Assembly (NCBI RefSeq): GCF_020921035.1
Contig: NC_063154.1
Span: 25,707,448-25,771,447 of the forward strand
Direction of reading: 5' to 3'
DNA from: Rhodamnia argentea
Lineage: Eukaryota; Streptophyta; Magnoliopsida; Myrtales; Myrtaceae
Length of the DNA stretch: 64,000 bases
The position numbers and the translations under genes are program-made. The notes below the pieces were generated by a model. That model ran no database searches, had not been told where the DNA came from, and worked only from the letters and a program-made list of their open reading frames with translations. Each line of letters starts with the position of its first letter. Within the stretch, counting starts at the first letter, position 1. Shown here one piece after another: positions 50,448 to 62,836 of the stretch.

Positions 50448-51764
50448 ATTATACACTCATCATCGAATGCTATAGAACATTGTAGGATCGTGTGAAGACA
50501 TATACAAAAAAAAAAAAAAACACAAAGATTTGTTTTAAGATCCAGGGTCAAGTTCTAGGTTTCGGATTCTAAGTAGTGAAACCTACAACCTACCCTTTAG
50601 AGCAAGTTTCTTAATTTTTGAAACCCGAAACCTACCATACATACCTTAGAATCTAGAATGTTCCCACAGGTTCTTGATTCTACCCCGAAACCATATTTAC
50701 TCCTAAGCTCGGTAGAATTTGAAGTAACATATGTGACAATGGTGGATCGAGGGAGAAGAGCCAAGCCCATGAAGGCAAACACGTTGTAGATGGTGACAAG
50801 TTTTCGTGGACAAATAAGTTATTTTCTTATTCTCTCATTGTCCTATATATATATAAACCTTTGTCAAATAATGTTATAGTATATCATAAATGCCATATTA
50901 TCCTATTCAACAAAAAAAGAGAGAAAATGACATAAATGGTCCATGAACATTGATTCAATGTGCAATGTGGTCCTTCAATATTTAATTTGACAAATACGGT
51001 CCCTGAATTTCAACCCAACGTGCAATATAGTCCCCGAACTTTTAATTTGTTTAATGTGATTCCTGAACATTTGGAACATGTTCAACTTAGTCTCTAAGTT
51101 TTTGGTCTCACTGTTGGGATTTGCTGCTTCGTGCATGGTCATCAGTTTCCTTCGCGGGGTGCGCATGTACCTTGGGATAGTTCGATGTAAGTAATACTTC
51201 TTTCTCTGCCCTGGTAAAGGTTTCATGCCAGGCCTTTCGTCCCTGGGTACCGCTTTTTGCGAGATGTTTGACGCTCATTCACTATTTCGGATGAACGGAA
51301 GTGTCTTAAATGTGAAACTGTATTGTCCGTAAGTTTCCATAACAACTATGTCTTCTAATCCCGTTTTGGAAGAAATTTGATGCTCTTAAGTGTGGTCCGA
51401 CAACATTTCTTTTTTTAACCTATATATCGTTGCTTGGACCATTAATCGGAACATGCTGAGCTCCCAAAAATTTGTACCTTTTGGGGTTGGGCGAGATGTG
51501 ATGAGCGAATTACCAAAATTAGCAGAGGAGGTTGATCAGTGTTGGTTCGATTGTTGCTGTCTGATTGTTTTCTTTTCCGCCCTTTTAAGCTGGAAATTAT
51601 GACAGCCTTAGTTTTGTTGAGCATCCTTTTCCTGTTTCTTCTTCTTCAACAGAAATTTTAGTTTGCTAAGGTTACATTGCTCTGATTAGTTTTATCTTCT
51701 TGTGTTTTTGGAGTGATCAAGATAACCTTCTCAAGGACACCCCTACATGCATGCGCACGTTATC

Positions 51765-52388
51765 AGTGCATTTACTTTTCCTCCAATTTTGGTGTGATGT
51801 GAATGCCATCTTATACTCTCTCGACATATGTAGTTTAGGTGCTTTCGTGTGAGTTCATTCCAAAAGAAGTTAAAGAACATAAAAGCATGACCATGGCGTT
51901 TTTCTTTTTACACCCCCTTGCAAGGTGTCAAGCGTCTTAGACACGAGGAAAACCTGTAAAGCACCAGCCTTTACATGGTTCATGAGTGAATTCACTTGTG
52001 GTGGCTTTATCACATCTCAGAAGCTGCCCGACATACCATGCGCCCCCAGTTGCCCTCCTCCTAGGATACTGACTGACTTCTCGCTTGATCCATGGACGGG
52101 TAAGTCGTCCTCCCTTAACCATACAAAAACATACATTCAAGTTCCACATGGACTCGTATAAGATCTTACCGATACAAAGGAGAAGATTTTAAATTGAACA
52201 CAAAGAATTTAAGTAACATGTTGGGGAACATCCACACCCAAATCGTAGCAGAGAGAAAAGACTTGGGAAGGATTACGAATTTAGAAAGTGAAGAAGAGAA
52301 TCTTAGAAAGTGATTCATCTTCTCCAAATAATTCGGAGAGAAGCAGATGGAAGAGAGCTTCATGGAGTAGAAAGAGAATTCCAGCATA
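51765..52388. other. Unusually conserved tract inside the tandem duplication (copy 1)
   Basis: About 620 bases match 56080-56703 with one visible mismatch (A/C at 52251), while flanking duplicated DNA differs at several percent. Within it are a plus-strand open frame of 78 codons (51925-52161, starting SVLDTRKTCKAPAF after a Met) and minus-strand frames at 51937-52149 and 52166-52390. None matches a family that I know. A possible minus-strand donor (CGGTAAGATC) lies at about 52167-52176. Confidence 0.5.
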
Positions 52389-52703
52389 TAATGGGACCTT
52401 CTTGTCCAATAAATTTCCAGTCTACCGCATTGAATAAAACAGTATCTCATATAGTTATCTCAGTATCTTGATACGATATGCAATGCCAATAGCTTTTTGA
52501 GATAGTAATTAAATTGTTCTCCTAATGGATCTGGAATGCTTATGGCTTTAAGGAAGGCTCATCTTTAGCGAATTTCACATCTCGAAAAACTCGAAAGACT
52601 CATCTATGAGCTCAAAAGCGATCCCCATTCAAGAGGAGACCGCAAAAATAATTTTATAGAATTCCCCCATCCCCCCCTTAAAAAAAAAGAAAAGTATATT
52701 GAA

Positions 52704-53060
52704 AGTCCTAAAACTTGTCACAAAAATGCAATTGAGTCATAAGAGTTTCAAAACATGCAATTAAGTCCTAAAACTTGTTACAAAAGTGCATTTGAGTTCT
52801 AAAACTTTCAAAAAGTGTAATAGAATCCTAAAACCTGTCATATTAGTCCAATCAAGTTCTTTCATTGGTTGCATTTTTTGAAAATTTTAGGACTCGATTG
52901 TACTTTCGAGATAAATTTTAGGACTTAATTCCACTTTTTGAGAGTTTTAGGACTCGAATGTACTTTCGTGTTAAGTTTTATGACTTGATTGAACTTTTTA
53001 AAAGATTCAAGACTCATTTACACTTACATGATAAGTTTTAGGACTTCCATTGTACTTGTC
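52704..53060. repeat. Foldback repeat of AGTCCTAAAACTT units
   Basis: The left half carries AGTCCTAAAACTTGTCACAA, repeated about every 40 bases; the right half carries the complement (AAGTTTTAGGACTT) in mirrored order around a centre near 52865. A MITE-like or degenerate satellite foldback. Its twin is at 57020-57378. Confidence 0.75.
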
Positions 53061-54227
53061 CCAAAAAAAATATCACGTCCTATATAATAAACAAACAATT
53101 CTCCTTCACTTTTTTTAATTTTTAGCGGATTTCAAGTCTATGCTTTTAAAAAAAAAATTCCCTTTCTTGAGTTTAAGCACGAAGGGACGTAATTCTTTGT
53201 CTCCATCCCGATCCATCTTTTCCTTGGAGACGAAAGAAAGAAGAAAGATGAAGTGGAGAGTCGGATGTAGGAAGGAGAAAGGCGAACATAGAAATAAGAA
53301 AGGAAAAGGAATAAAAGAAAGAAAATATGAACTTTGGACCAAAATGCCGCCAACCATAATTTGAAAAGTGGCATGTGAAATGCATGTGCTCAACGAAACC
53401 CTTATTTGAGATCGAATTGACCACTTTATGCCCTTATTTGAGATTGTGATAAACACTTTAGGCCTTTATTTGGAACGATATTCACTTTGAGCCCTCCTTT
53501 GAAAAAACAGTTGCACTTTAGGCCATTATTTGAGATTTTCCGAAAACTATAGCAGCTTCGTTTGAGCATGGCAAGAAACTTCTTTCACATCCCCAGAAGC
53601 TATAAAAGTTAGGTTAGCTCGCGCTTAATGCGGTAATTCTTCACATGGACAATGACTGTTCCGGACACAACGACATTTATAGATGTAGAAGATAGATACG
53701 GATAAAATTCAATGTCGCTACACCACTTGTGCAACCTCCTGTAAATCTGTTTCAAAACAACTTCCTCCAATAATATGTTGGACAAACCATACATGAAAAA
53801 GTAAGTTGCCACTACGCTTTCCTAAAAGAGCAGAATGTTAAACACTAGTAGTATAAATTTCTTTTGATTCAGGTGCAAAAAAGAAAAAAGAAAATGGGTG
53901 ACAATTGGCAAGATTAGCAAAAACTAAATGACCCAAATTGGAAAACCCTTAACGTGTGCATTCCCTTCGATCGGAAACCTACATTGGGGGCTCATTTTAT
54001 GTTAGTCAAGAAGCATGAGTTTCATAATGATATCTAATGTTACATCGACTTAAATTATCAATTCTATGGGGAGAAGATGCATTGGGAATGACCATGCATT
54101 TCATTTGAGTATTTAGTTTCCTATAGATGACAACGATCTACATGTACCTTGGGACTGAATAAGAAGTCCCAAGTACAAGAAAGCAAAAGCAATCATTACT
54201 ACCAAAATTGGTGGTCCTTCAAGACCG

Positions 54228-54559
54228 TCAAGGATTCAAATAGGATTCCCAACCTTCTCTCTGCAATTTTTCAGCTTTTGTCAGGGCATCTTCCTTTGTA
54301 TCTTCTTGGTATTGGCTCATTCTGCGCAAGCAAGCAAAAAATAGGAGATCAAATCAGCACGGATGATGTTCCGCTAAAGACAACATTATAGAATCTATTT
54401 CTGTTACAATCGCCGCAAACCGCGCATCCTTAAGTGAGACAGAAATACCAACCTAGCTAGTAGGTCTGGATCACGAACTCCCAACATTCTAACAGCTAGC
54501 AAACCAGCATTTGTGGCATTATTTTCTACCACGGTAGCGACAGGGACACCCCTCGGCAT
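54228..54559 (-). pseudogene. Duplicate last two exons of AIR carboxylase (distal copy)
   Basis: Exons 54559-54453 and 54321-54228 have exactly the same lengths (107 and 94) and splice borders as the proximal exons at 58909-58803 and 58669-58576. They encode [20 protein letters not shown] and, later, [19 protein letters not shown], ending ESYLNP. The frame is open, with a few substitutions (for example VE for AV, and RD for GN after MLGV). Upstream exons are not present in this copy, so by itself it cannot make the enzyme. It could serve as an alternative 3' end by long splicing from 59291. Confidence 0.88.
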
Positions 54560-55121
54560 CTGCAATGAAGCATGACAAACACAGGCGCGAGGCTAAGAGA
54601 TTTTCAGTGCTCTAAGAGAACCATGTCATCTATCCACCAAAAAATCCCATTATGCGCAAAATGCCATGTATTTCATTGTCCTCCACCAAAAAAAAAAAAC
54701 ATTTGGTACTCCGTAATTATACACTCATCATCGAATGCTATAGAACATTATAGGATCGTGCGAAGACATATACAAAAAAAAAAAAAACACATAGATTTGT
54801 TTTAAGATCTAGGGTCAAGTTCTAGGTCTTAGGTTCTAGGTAGTGGAACCCGCAACCTACCCGTTAGAGCAAGTTTCTTAATTTTTGAAACCTGGAACCT
54901 ACCATACATACCTTAGAATCTAGAATCAGACCGGTTCCCACAGGTTCTTGAGTCTACCCCGGAACCATGCTTACTCCCAAGCTCGGTAGAATTTAAGTAA
55001 CGTATGTGACAATGGTGGATCGAGGGAGAAGAGCCAAGCCCATGAAGGCAAACACGTTGTAGATGGTGACAAGTTTTCGTGGACAAATAAGTTATTTTCT
55101 TATTCTCTCATTGCCCTATAT

Positions 55122-55128
<7 letters not shown>

Positions 55129-55168
<40 letters not shown>
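55129..55168. repeat. AT microsatellite
   Basis: About 19 uninterrupted TA units; the matching site in duplication copy 1 (about 50845) has only a few, so it expanded after the duplication. Confidence 0.95.
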
Positions 55169-55169
<1 letters not shown>

Positions 55170-56079
55170 CTAAACCTTTGTCAAATAATGTTATAGTATA
55201 TCATAAATGCCATATTATCGTAATCCACAAAAAAAGAGAAAATGACACAAATGGTCCATGAATGTTGATTCAATGTCCAATGTGGTCCCTCAATATTTAA
55301 TTTGACAAATACGGTCCTAGAATTTCAACACAATGTGCAATGTGGTCCTTCAACTTTTAATTTGTTCAATGTGATTCCCGAACTTTTGGAACATGTTCAA
55401 CTTAGTCCCTAAATTTTTGACCTCAGAGTTGGGATTTGATGCTTCGTGCATGGTCATCAGTTTCCTTTGCGGGGTATGCATGTACCTTGGGATAGTGCGA
55501 TGTAAGTAATACTTCTTTCTCTGCCCTGGTAAAGGTTTCATGCTAGGCCTTTCGTCCCTAGGTACCGCTTTTTGCAAGATGTTTGACGCTCATTCACTAT
55601 TTCCGATGAACGGAAGTGTCTTAAATGTGAAACTGTACTGTCCGTAAGTTTCCATAACAACTATGTCTTATAATCCCGTTTGGGAAGAAATTTGATGCTC
55701 TTAAGTGTGGTCCGACAATATTTCTTTTTTTAACATATATATCGTTGCTTGGACCTTTAATCGGAACATGCCGAGCTCCCAAAAATTTGTACCCTTTGGG
55801 GTTGCGCGAGATGTGACGAGCTAATTACCAAAATTAGTAGAGAAGGTTGTTCAGTGTCGATTCAATTGCTGCTGTCTGATTGTTTTCTTTTCCGCCCTTT
55901 TAAGCGGGAAATTATGACGGCCTTAGTTTTGTTGAGCATCCTTTTCCGGTTTCTGCTTCTTCAACAGAAGTTTTAGTTTGCTAAGGTTACATTGCTTTGA
56001 TTAGTTTTATCTTCTTGTGTTTTTCGAGTGATCAAGATAACCTTCTCAAGGACACCCCTGCATGCATGCGCATGTTATC

Positions 56080-56703
56080 AGTGCATTTACTTTTCCTCCA
56101 ATTTTGGTGTGATGTGAATGCCATCTTATACTCTCTCGACATATGTAGTTTAGGTGCTTTCGTGTGAGTTCATTCCAAAAGAAGTTAAAGAACATAAAAG
56201 CATGACCATGGCGTTTTTCTTTTTACACCCCCTTGCAAGGTGTCAAGCGTCTTAGACACGAGGAAAACCTGTAAAGCACCAGCCTTTACATGGTTCATGA
56301 GTGAATTCACTTGTGGTGGCTTTATCACATCTCAGAAGCTGCCCGACATACCATGCGCCCCCAGTTGCCCTCCTCCTAGGATACTGACTGACTTCTCGCT
56401 TGATCCATGGACGGGTAAGTCGTCCTCCCTTAACCATACAAAAACATACATTCAAGTTCCACATGGACTCGTATAAGATCTTACCGATACAAAGGAGAAG
56501 ATTTTAAATTGAACACAAAGAATTTAAGTAACATGTTGGGGAACATCCACACCCACATCGTAGCAGAGAGAAAAGACTTGGGAAGGATTACGAATTTAGA
56601 AAGTGAAGAAGAGAATCTTAGAAAGTGATTCATCTTCTCCAAATAATTCGGAGAGAAGCAGATGGAAGAGAGCTTCATGGAGTAGAAAGAGAATTCCAGC
56701 ATA
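56080..56703. other. Unusually conserved tract inside the tandem duplication (copy 2)
   Basis: Partner of 51765-52388. The 78-codon plus-strand frame (56240-56476) is identical in sequence to that in copy 1, and the minus-strand frames at 56252-56464 and 56481-56729 are also kept. Function unknown; recent gene conversion is an alternative to selection. Confidence 0.5.
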
Positions 56704-57019
56704 TAATGAGACCTTCTTTTCCAATACATTTCCAGTCTACCGCATTGAAGAAAACAGTATCTGATATAGTTATCTCAGTATCATGATACGATATGCAATG
56801 CCAACAGCTTTTTGAGATAGCAATTAAATTGTTCTCCTAATGGATCTCAAATGCTTATGGCTTTAAGGAAGGCTCATCTTTAGCGAATTTCACATCTCGA
56901 AAAACTCTAAAGACTCATCTATGAGCTCAAAAGCGATCCCCATTCAAGAGGAGACCGCAAAAATAATTTTATAGAATTCCCCCATCCCCCCCTTAAAAAA
57001 AAAGAAAAGTATATTGGAA

Positions 57020-57378
57020 GTCCTAAAACTTGTCACAAAAATGCAATTGAGTCATAAGAGTTTCAAAAAGTGCAATTAAGTCCTAAAACTTGTTACAAAA
57101 ATGCATTTGAGTCTTAAAACTTTCAAAAAGTGCAATAGATTCCAAAAACTTGTCATATTAGTCCAATCAAGTTCTTTCATTGGTTGCATTTTTTGAAAAT
57201 TTTAGGACTCGATTGTACTTTCGAGATAAGTTTTAGGACTTGATTGCTTTTTTTGAGAGTTTTAGGACTCGAATGCACTTTTGTGTTAAGTTTTATGACT
57301 TGATTGAACTTTTTAAAAGATTCAAGACTCATTTTCACTTACATGATAAGTTTTAGGACTTCCATTGTACTTGTCCCA
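57020..57378. repeat. Foldback repeat, second copy
   Basis: Same AGTCCTAAAACTT / AAGTTTTAGGACT foldback as 52704-53060, carried along in the tandem duplication. Confidence 0.75.
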
Positions 57379-58575
57379 AAAAAATTTATCCCGTCCTATA
57401 TAATAAACGAACATTTCTCCTTCACTTTTTTTAATTTTTAGCGAATTTCAAGTCTATGCATTTAAAAAAAAAAATTCCCTTTCTTGAGTGTAAGCACAAA
57501 GGGACGTAATTCTTTGTCTCCATCCCGATCCATCTCTTCCTTGGAGATGAAAGAAAGAAGAAAGATGAAGTGGAGAGTCGGATGTAGGAAGGAGAAAGAA
57601 GAACAGAGAAATAAGAAAGGAAAAGGAATAAAAGAAAGAAAATATGAACTTTGGACCAAAATGCCGCCAACCATAATTTGAAAAGTGGCATGTGAAATGC
57701 ATGTGCTCAACGAAACCCTTACTTGAGATCGTATTGACCACTTTATGCCCTTATTTGAGATTGTGATAGATACTTCAGGCCTTTATTTGGAACAATGTTC
57801 ACTTTGAGCCCTCCTCTGAAAAAACAGTCGGACTTTAGGCCGTTATTTGAGATTTTCCGAAAACTATAGCAGTTTCCTTTGAGCATGGCATGAGACTTCT
57901 TTCGCATCCCCAAAAGCTATAAAGGTAAGTTTAGCTCGCGCTTAATGCGGTAATTCTTCATATGGACAACAATCGTTCCGGACACAACGACATTTATAGA
58001 CGCAGAAGATAGATACGGACAAAATTCAATGTCGCTACACCACTTGTGCAACCTCCTGTAAATCTGTTTCAGAACAGCTTCCTCCAATGATAAGTTGGAC
58101 AAACCATACATGAAAAAGTAAGTTGCCACTACGCTTTCCTATTTCGTTTATCTACAATTTGGTGGAGTCGAACTTCTTGGATAAAGAGCAGAATATTAAA
58201 CACCAGTAGTATAAATTTCTTTTGATTCAGGTGCGAAAAAGAAAAAAGAAAATGAGTGACAATTGGCAAGATTAGCAAAAACTAAATGACCCAAATTGGA
58301 AAACCCTTAACGTGCGCATTGCCTTCGATCGGAAACCCAGAGTGGGGGCTCATTTTATGTCAGTCAAGAAGCATGAGTTTCATAGTGTTACATCGAGATA
58401 AATTATCAATTCTATGGGGAGAAGATGCATTGGGAATGACCATGCATTTCATTTGACTATTTAGTTTCCTATAGATGACAGTGATCTACGTGTACATTGG
58501 GACTGAATAAGAAGTCCCAAGTGCAAGAAAGCAAAAACAATCATTACTACCAAAATTGGTGGTCCTTCAAGACCG

Positions 58576-61500
58576 TCAAGGATTCAAATAGGATTCCCAA
58601 CCTTCTCTCTGCAATTTTTCAGCTTTTGTCAGGACATCTTCCTTCGTATCTTCTTGGTACTGGCTCATTCTGCGCAAGCAAGCGAAAAAAATAGGAGATC
58701 AAATCAGCACGGATGATGTTCCACCAAAGACAACATTATAGAATCTATTTCTGTTATAATCGCCTCAAACCGCGCATCCTTAAGTGAGACAGAAATAACA
58801 ACCTAGCCAGTAGGTCTGGATTACCAACTCCCAACATTCTAACGGCTAGCAAACCAGCATTTGTGGCATTATTTACTGCCACGGTAGCGACAGGGACACC
58901 CCTCGGCATCTGCAATGAAGCATGACAAACACAGGCGTGAGGCTAAGAGATTTTCAGTGCTCTAAGAGAACCATGTCAATCTATCCACCAAATAGTCCCA
59001 TGACGAGCAAAATGCCATGTATTTCATTGTACTCCACCTACTATATATCTATATATATATATATATATATAATAAAAATATATATAGTTAGTTAGTTAGT
59101 TAGTTGTACTCCGTAATTGGTAGACGGGTCACAAGACTTTATCCTCTGGGAGGACATGAAACCTTCTCCAAGTAACCATTTTTGCAGCATAAAAGTTGGA
59201 TCTTAAACTAATCAAGGACCACAGCTCCCATCAAAAACTGATTTCGACAGTGATGAGAACCAATTTTACTGAAATTAGAGAAAGAAATACCTGCACTATC
59301 GATAAAAGTGAGTCAAGACCATCCAATACAGAAGCACGAACAGGCACACCAATAACTGGTAATGGAGTCAGGGAAGCCACCATACCTGGAAACAGAAGAC
59401 AGAGTTTCTTAAACGGTAAAAAAGCAATTGATCCATACAACGTTCTAGTGATCAGGACATAAAGCAACTAGCCTGGCAAATGAGCTGCACCGCCAGCACC
59501 AGCAATGATAACCTGAACGCCCCTCTCCTGAGCAGAGGAAGCATATCTGAACATCACATCAGGGGTTCGATGTGCTGAAACTATTCTCACCTGCAAAGTT
59601 TTTATTCAAAGTTCAACTTGTTGCTAGGGATGTAAGCTCTTCGCTCAATGACGTAATCTTGAGCATATAATCAGAACATAATTAACCTCGTACGGCACAT
59701 CGAATGCATCTAGTATCCTTGCTGCATCCTTCATCACAGGAAGGTCAGAGTCCGAGCCCATTATAATCCCAACACACGGTTGTACTGCATACAGTTAATG
59801 ACAGTGTCAATAATCCTGACAAAGCAATGGCATATAGCTCCATTTAGCACAGAAATAATTTTATAACCAGTGCAAATGTGATCCTTTTTGCTTTGAGAAT
59901 TTTTCAAATAGGCAGTAGTTACCAAAGATACTGTAATATGGAGCTCAGTTGTGAGTGCAATCACAGGTATCTGTATAGAGATAGGTCTACTTTCTTAGCT
60001 TCCTTAGGGCATGAGACAAAGGAATGCAACTCATAACCGTGAGAAAAGCAAACTCTCATGGTTTTACTACAAGATCTTGCGTCTCCAAGAACACTATCCT
60101 TTATCAAAGTGCTGTTACTACTCAACTTCAAAGCATACCCCATAACTTTGAAGTATACCCTGTACCTCTTAAGATATTTTTGTGAGCAGGGGTCTGCATG
60201 TAGTTCTATCACTTTCCATGAAAGAAAGGACCAGCTAGAAGACAATATTTGAGAGATACATAAAAAAGAGACAAAGAAATTCACCATGTTCTACCCAAAA
60301 AGGGGCTATTTCTAGACGAAAAGTACAGAAAAAACTAACCTGCTGATTGACAATCCCTGCCTTCTTCACTTAGCAAAGCATTTAGTTGTGCCTCCACATT
60401 GCCCAACGAGGAGCCAACGATAGTAATATGACCCATTTTCCGTTGCTTACGCATTTCTATAGCACCAATAAGAACTTGTAGTTAATTACTGGCAGAGAGT
60501 GAGAGATTAGGAGGGAAGGTTGTCGCCCTGGGGCTGTATTAATATTTTTTTCTTTGTGATCATCTGACCTGGCTTATCATACCAATGAATTGCAGCTCCT
60601 TTTATGCTCAATGCCCTTCCAATCAACTGATGAGCCAAACGAAAGCCTCGTTCTCCCTAAGCACAATAAATACTTTGTCAAACCTTTCACTATTAGCACC
60701 TAGAGCAATAGTGAGACCTCATAAAAGCAGTCCTCATATATAATAGCTACGCAACACGATAAAAACAGCCACAGGTTTATCATTAGAATAGTCTACTTTG
60801 TAAGCCCTAATCCCGACAACCAAGCCACAAGTGCAGCACTAAGTACCTCTTAAGCAAATTGGAAGTAAAATACAGAAGAACTTGTTTGTCATGCTACTGT
60901 GTGTCTGCAGCGAGTGTATGGTGGTTTGGGATGGAAGGCTAAGTCAAGTGCATTTAATGCATGCAACAAAAGAAAAATGAAAGCCAAGTAGTCCAGTTGG
61001 CAAAGCAATAATTCAAAAATCAGAAAGGCCTAAAAGTGAACCTCTTCTTCACCAAGTATATTGTACATGATAGCAGCAGGAGTTTTCATTGACGGATCAC
61101 CAAGTGGAAGACCAATAACAGCTCGCAAATGCTGTTCATACTGAGAAGTGTAGCAAGACTCAATTGTGTGATGGCCGCTATTGTGGGGCCTAGGAGCCAC
61201 TTCATTTAACAAAACCTGAAAGCCAAGTGAAAGCACGTAAGTAGGATAGACGTGGCAATTTGCAATCAGAATAAACCGTGGAGGAAGTTATTGATGACCC
61301 CAATCACCTGACCATCCCTAGTAAGAAACAATTCAATGGCAAAAACACCAGCGCCTTCAAGGGAACTAACAGCTTTATAGGCAATATCAGTAGCTTGTCT
61401 CTGGATCTTCCATGGAATACTCGCAGGCGCCTTAACTATGTGACATATGTTTTCCCTAAAATTGAAAGAAATGTAGTAAAATCCCTAAATAGTTTCTGCC

Positions 61501-62836
61501 AAGAGTTAAGCTGTCAAAAGCTTGTATAATACCCACAGTAGCTCAGGTGATCCAGCCTCAAAGGAGACGGTCTACTATTATGATAAACCATCAAAGAAAA
61601 ATGACCCCGAGATATAACAGACAATAAGCATACTTGTGTATAGTCTCAATCACAGGATAGCACAAGACAGAATTGTCTCTTCCTCTTGCTACAATGACAG
61701 CAAGCTCCTGCAATAAGATTCAAGATAACAAAGTTACTTTTGGTAAGGACTTAACAAAGTAATAAAACACCCCCTCCCCTTCCCCTGTCAAATGGATGTT
61801 ATGTTAGCCATCATTGCCTACAAAAGTATAATCCCACCACACCAGCAAGAACATAAGAAATACTGGAGAGAACTAGTGTGAGTTGTTGCATACATAACTT
61901 AAGTGCACTAAGACAAGAACACTATAAACATTGTTTTTCTTAGTGATAAATAACACACACAATTGTCAAATACAGTAATTCTATGTAAGCGCTCTACAAA
62001 CCCCCTTAATTGGCAATGTATAGGCAATCCATGAATAGTGGATGACTATTGAATAATTTGTTGATAGGTGGTGGAAAATACACAATAAAATAAGCTCTAA
62101 CAAAAATAAGGCTAATGATACTTAGGAGATGCACACCTTTATGAAGGGTGCCCATTTTTCAACATAGAGTCCACGCTCAAAACCTCCAAGAACTGCAGAA
62201 GATGAAAATCGAAAGTAAAATTCAACCAGCTACGTGCAGACTGATGCATGCAAGACTACGGTCTGAAATATCAAATGGTAGTATCGCGACTATGGTCTGA
62301 AATATCAAATGGTACTATCACAGTGACAAGAAAAGAAAAACAAAAAGAATGTACGGAATTACAAAATCATTCATCTTGTCGCGTCACCAAATGTCCCAAG
62401 AAATTGAAAATATCAAACTAACAAAAAAAGCTTTCTATCTTCGGATAAAACTACGCAAGAAATGAAGAGTAACGCCAAAATGAAGGAACTCTAAGAATCA
62501 CGAAAGGAAGAGGTATGAAAAGAGACTGTATAAGATTACCAGCCACAGCAGAAGAGAGGTCCTCAGCTGTTTTTGCAACAGCATTTCCACGCCCATCATA
62601 AGCTAGTCGTTTGCTCTTTACCATCAGCGGATAGCCAAATAGGTCACCAGCTCTCTTAGCACCTTCAAGATCATCTATCTGTCTCAGCCAATTCTCATGT
62701 CAACACAAGGAATTAGAATGCCAATGTCCAGGTCACATTGCAGGCCCAAGAAACATCAAGGAAATTAACTAACCTGCATAAACTCTGGAAGTGGAATGCC
62801 ATGTCTGGAAAAGTGAACTTTTTGGAGATATTTGTC
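58576..62836 (-). CDS. PURKE: Phosphoribosylaminoimidazole carboxylase, PurK-PurE fusion (5' end outside window)
   Basis: Converts AIR to CAIR in plastid purine synthesis. Exons: 62836-62774, 62678-62540, 62192-62137, 61707-61634, 61455-61308, 61215-61042, 60656-60569, 60456-60340, 59784-59687, 59590-59473, 59385-59291, 58909-58803, 58669-58576. Phases agree and give 456 residues. The PurK ATP-grasp part shows [31 protein letters not shown] and [14 protein letters not shown]. The PurE part shows [33 protein letters not shown] and [13 protein letters not shown], and ends ESYLNP before TGA at 58576. The donor after 59473 is GC instead of GT. The first visible exon ([13 protein letters not shown]) matches the start of the ATP-grasp domain, so roughly 150-200 N-terminal residues lie beyond 64000. 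The last two exons are within a tandem duplication. Confidence 0.95.
59039..59105. repeat. AT and GTTA simple repeats in AIR carboxylase intron
   Basis: An imperfect AT tract followed by four GTTA units, lying at the right edge of the tandem duplication and absent at the matching site near 54690. Confidence 0.9.

Larger units (their letters stand above)
50448..54715. repeat. Tandem segmental duplication, copy 1
   Basis: About 4.27 kb directly repeated at 54716-59118 with roughly 95% identity by eye. Copy 1 starts at ATTATACACTCATCATCG and ends at GTACTCCGTA. Its right end contains a copy of the last two AIR carboxylase exons; the rest is non-coding or unassigned. The junction shares only about 3 bases (ATT), which fits end-joining or template switching. 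Confidence 0.95.
54716..59118. repeat. Tandem segmental duplication, copy 2
   Basis: The second copy of the 4.3-kb unit, slightly longer (about 4.40 kb), mainly through an expanded AT microsatellite at 55129-55168 and AT/GTTA repeats at 59039-59105. It contains the native 3' exons of the AIR carboxylase gene, so it is probably the ancestral copy. Confidence 0.95.

Noticed and set aside
50975..51226. Minus-strand frame with RKKYYLHRTIPRYM and RRKLMTMHEAANP, kept in both duplication copies
   Set aside because: Conservation between recent tandem copies is expected by age alone; no family recognised and the frame runs into repeat phrases.
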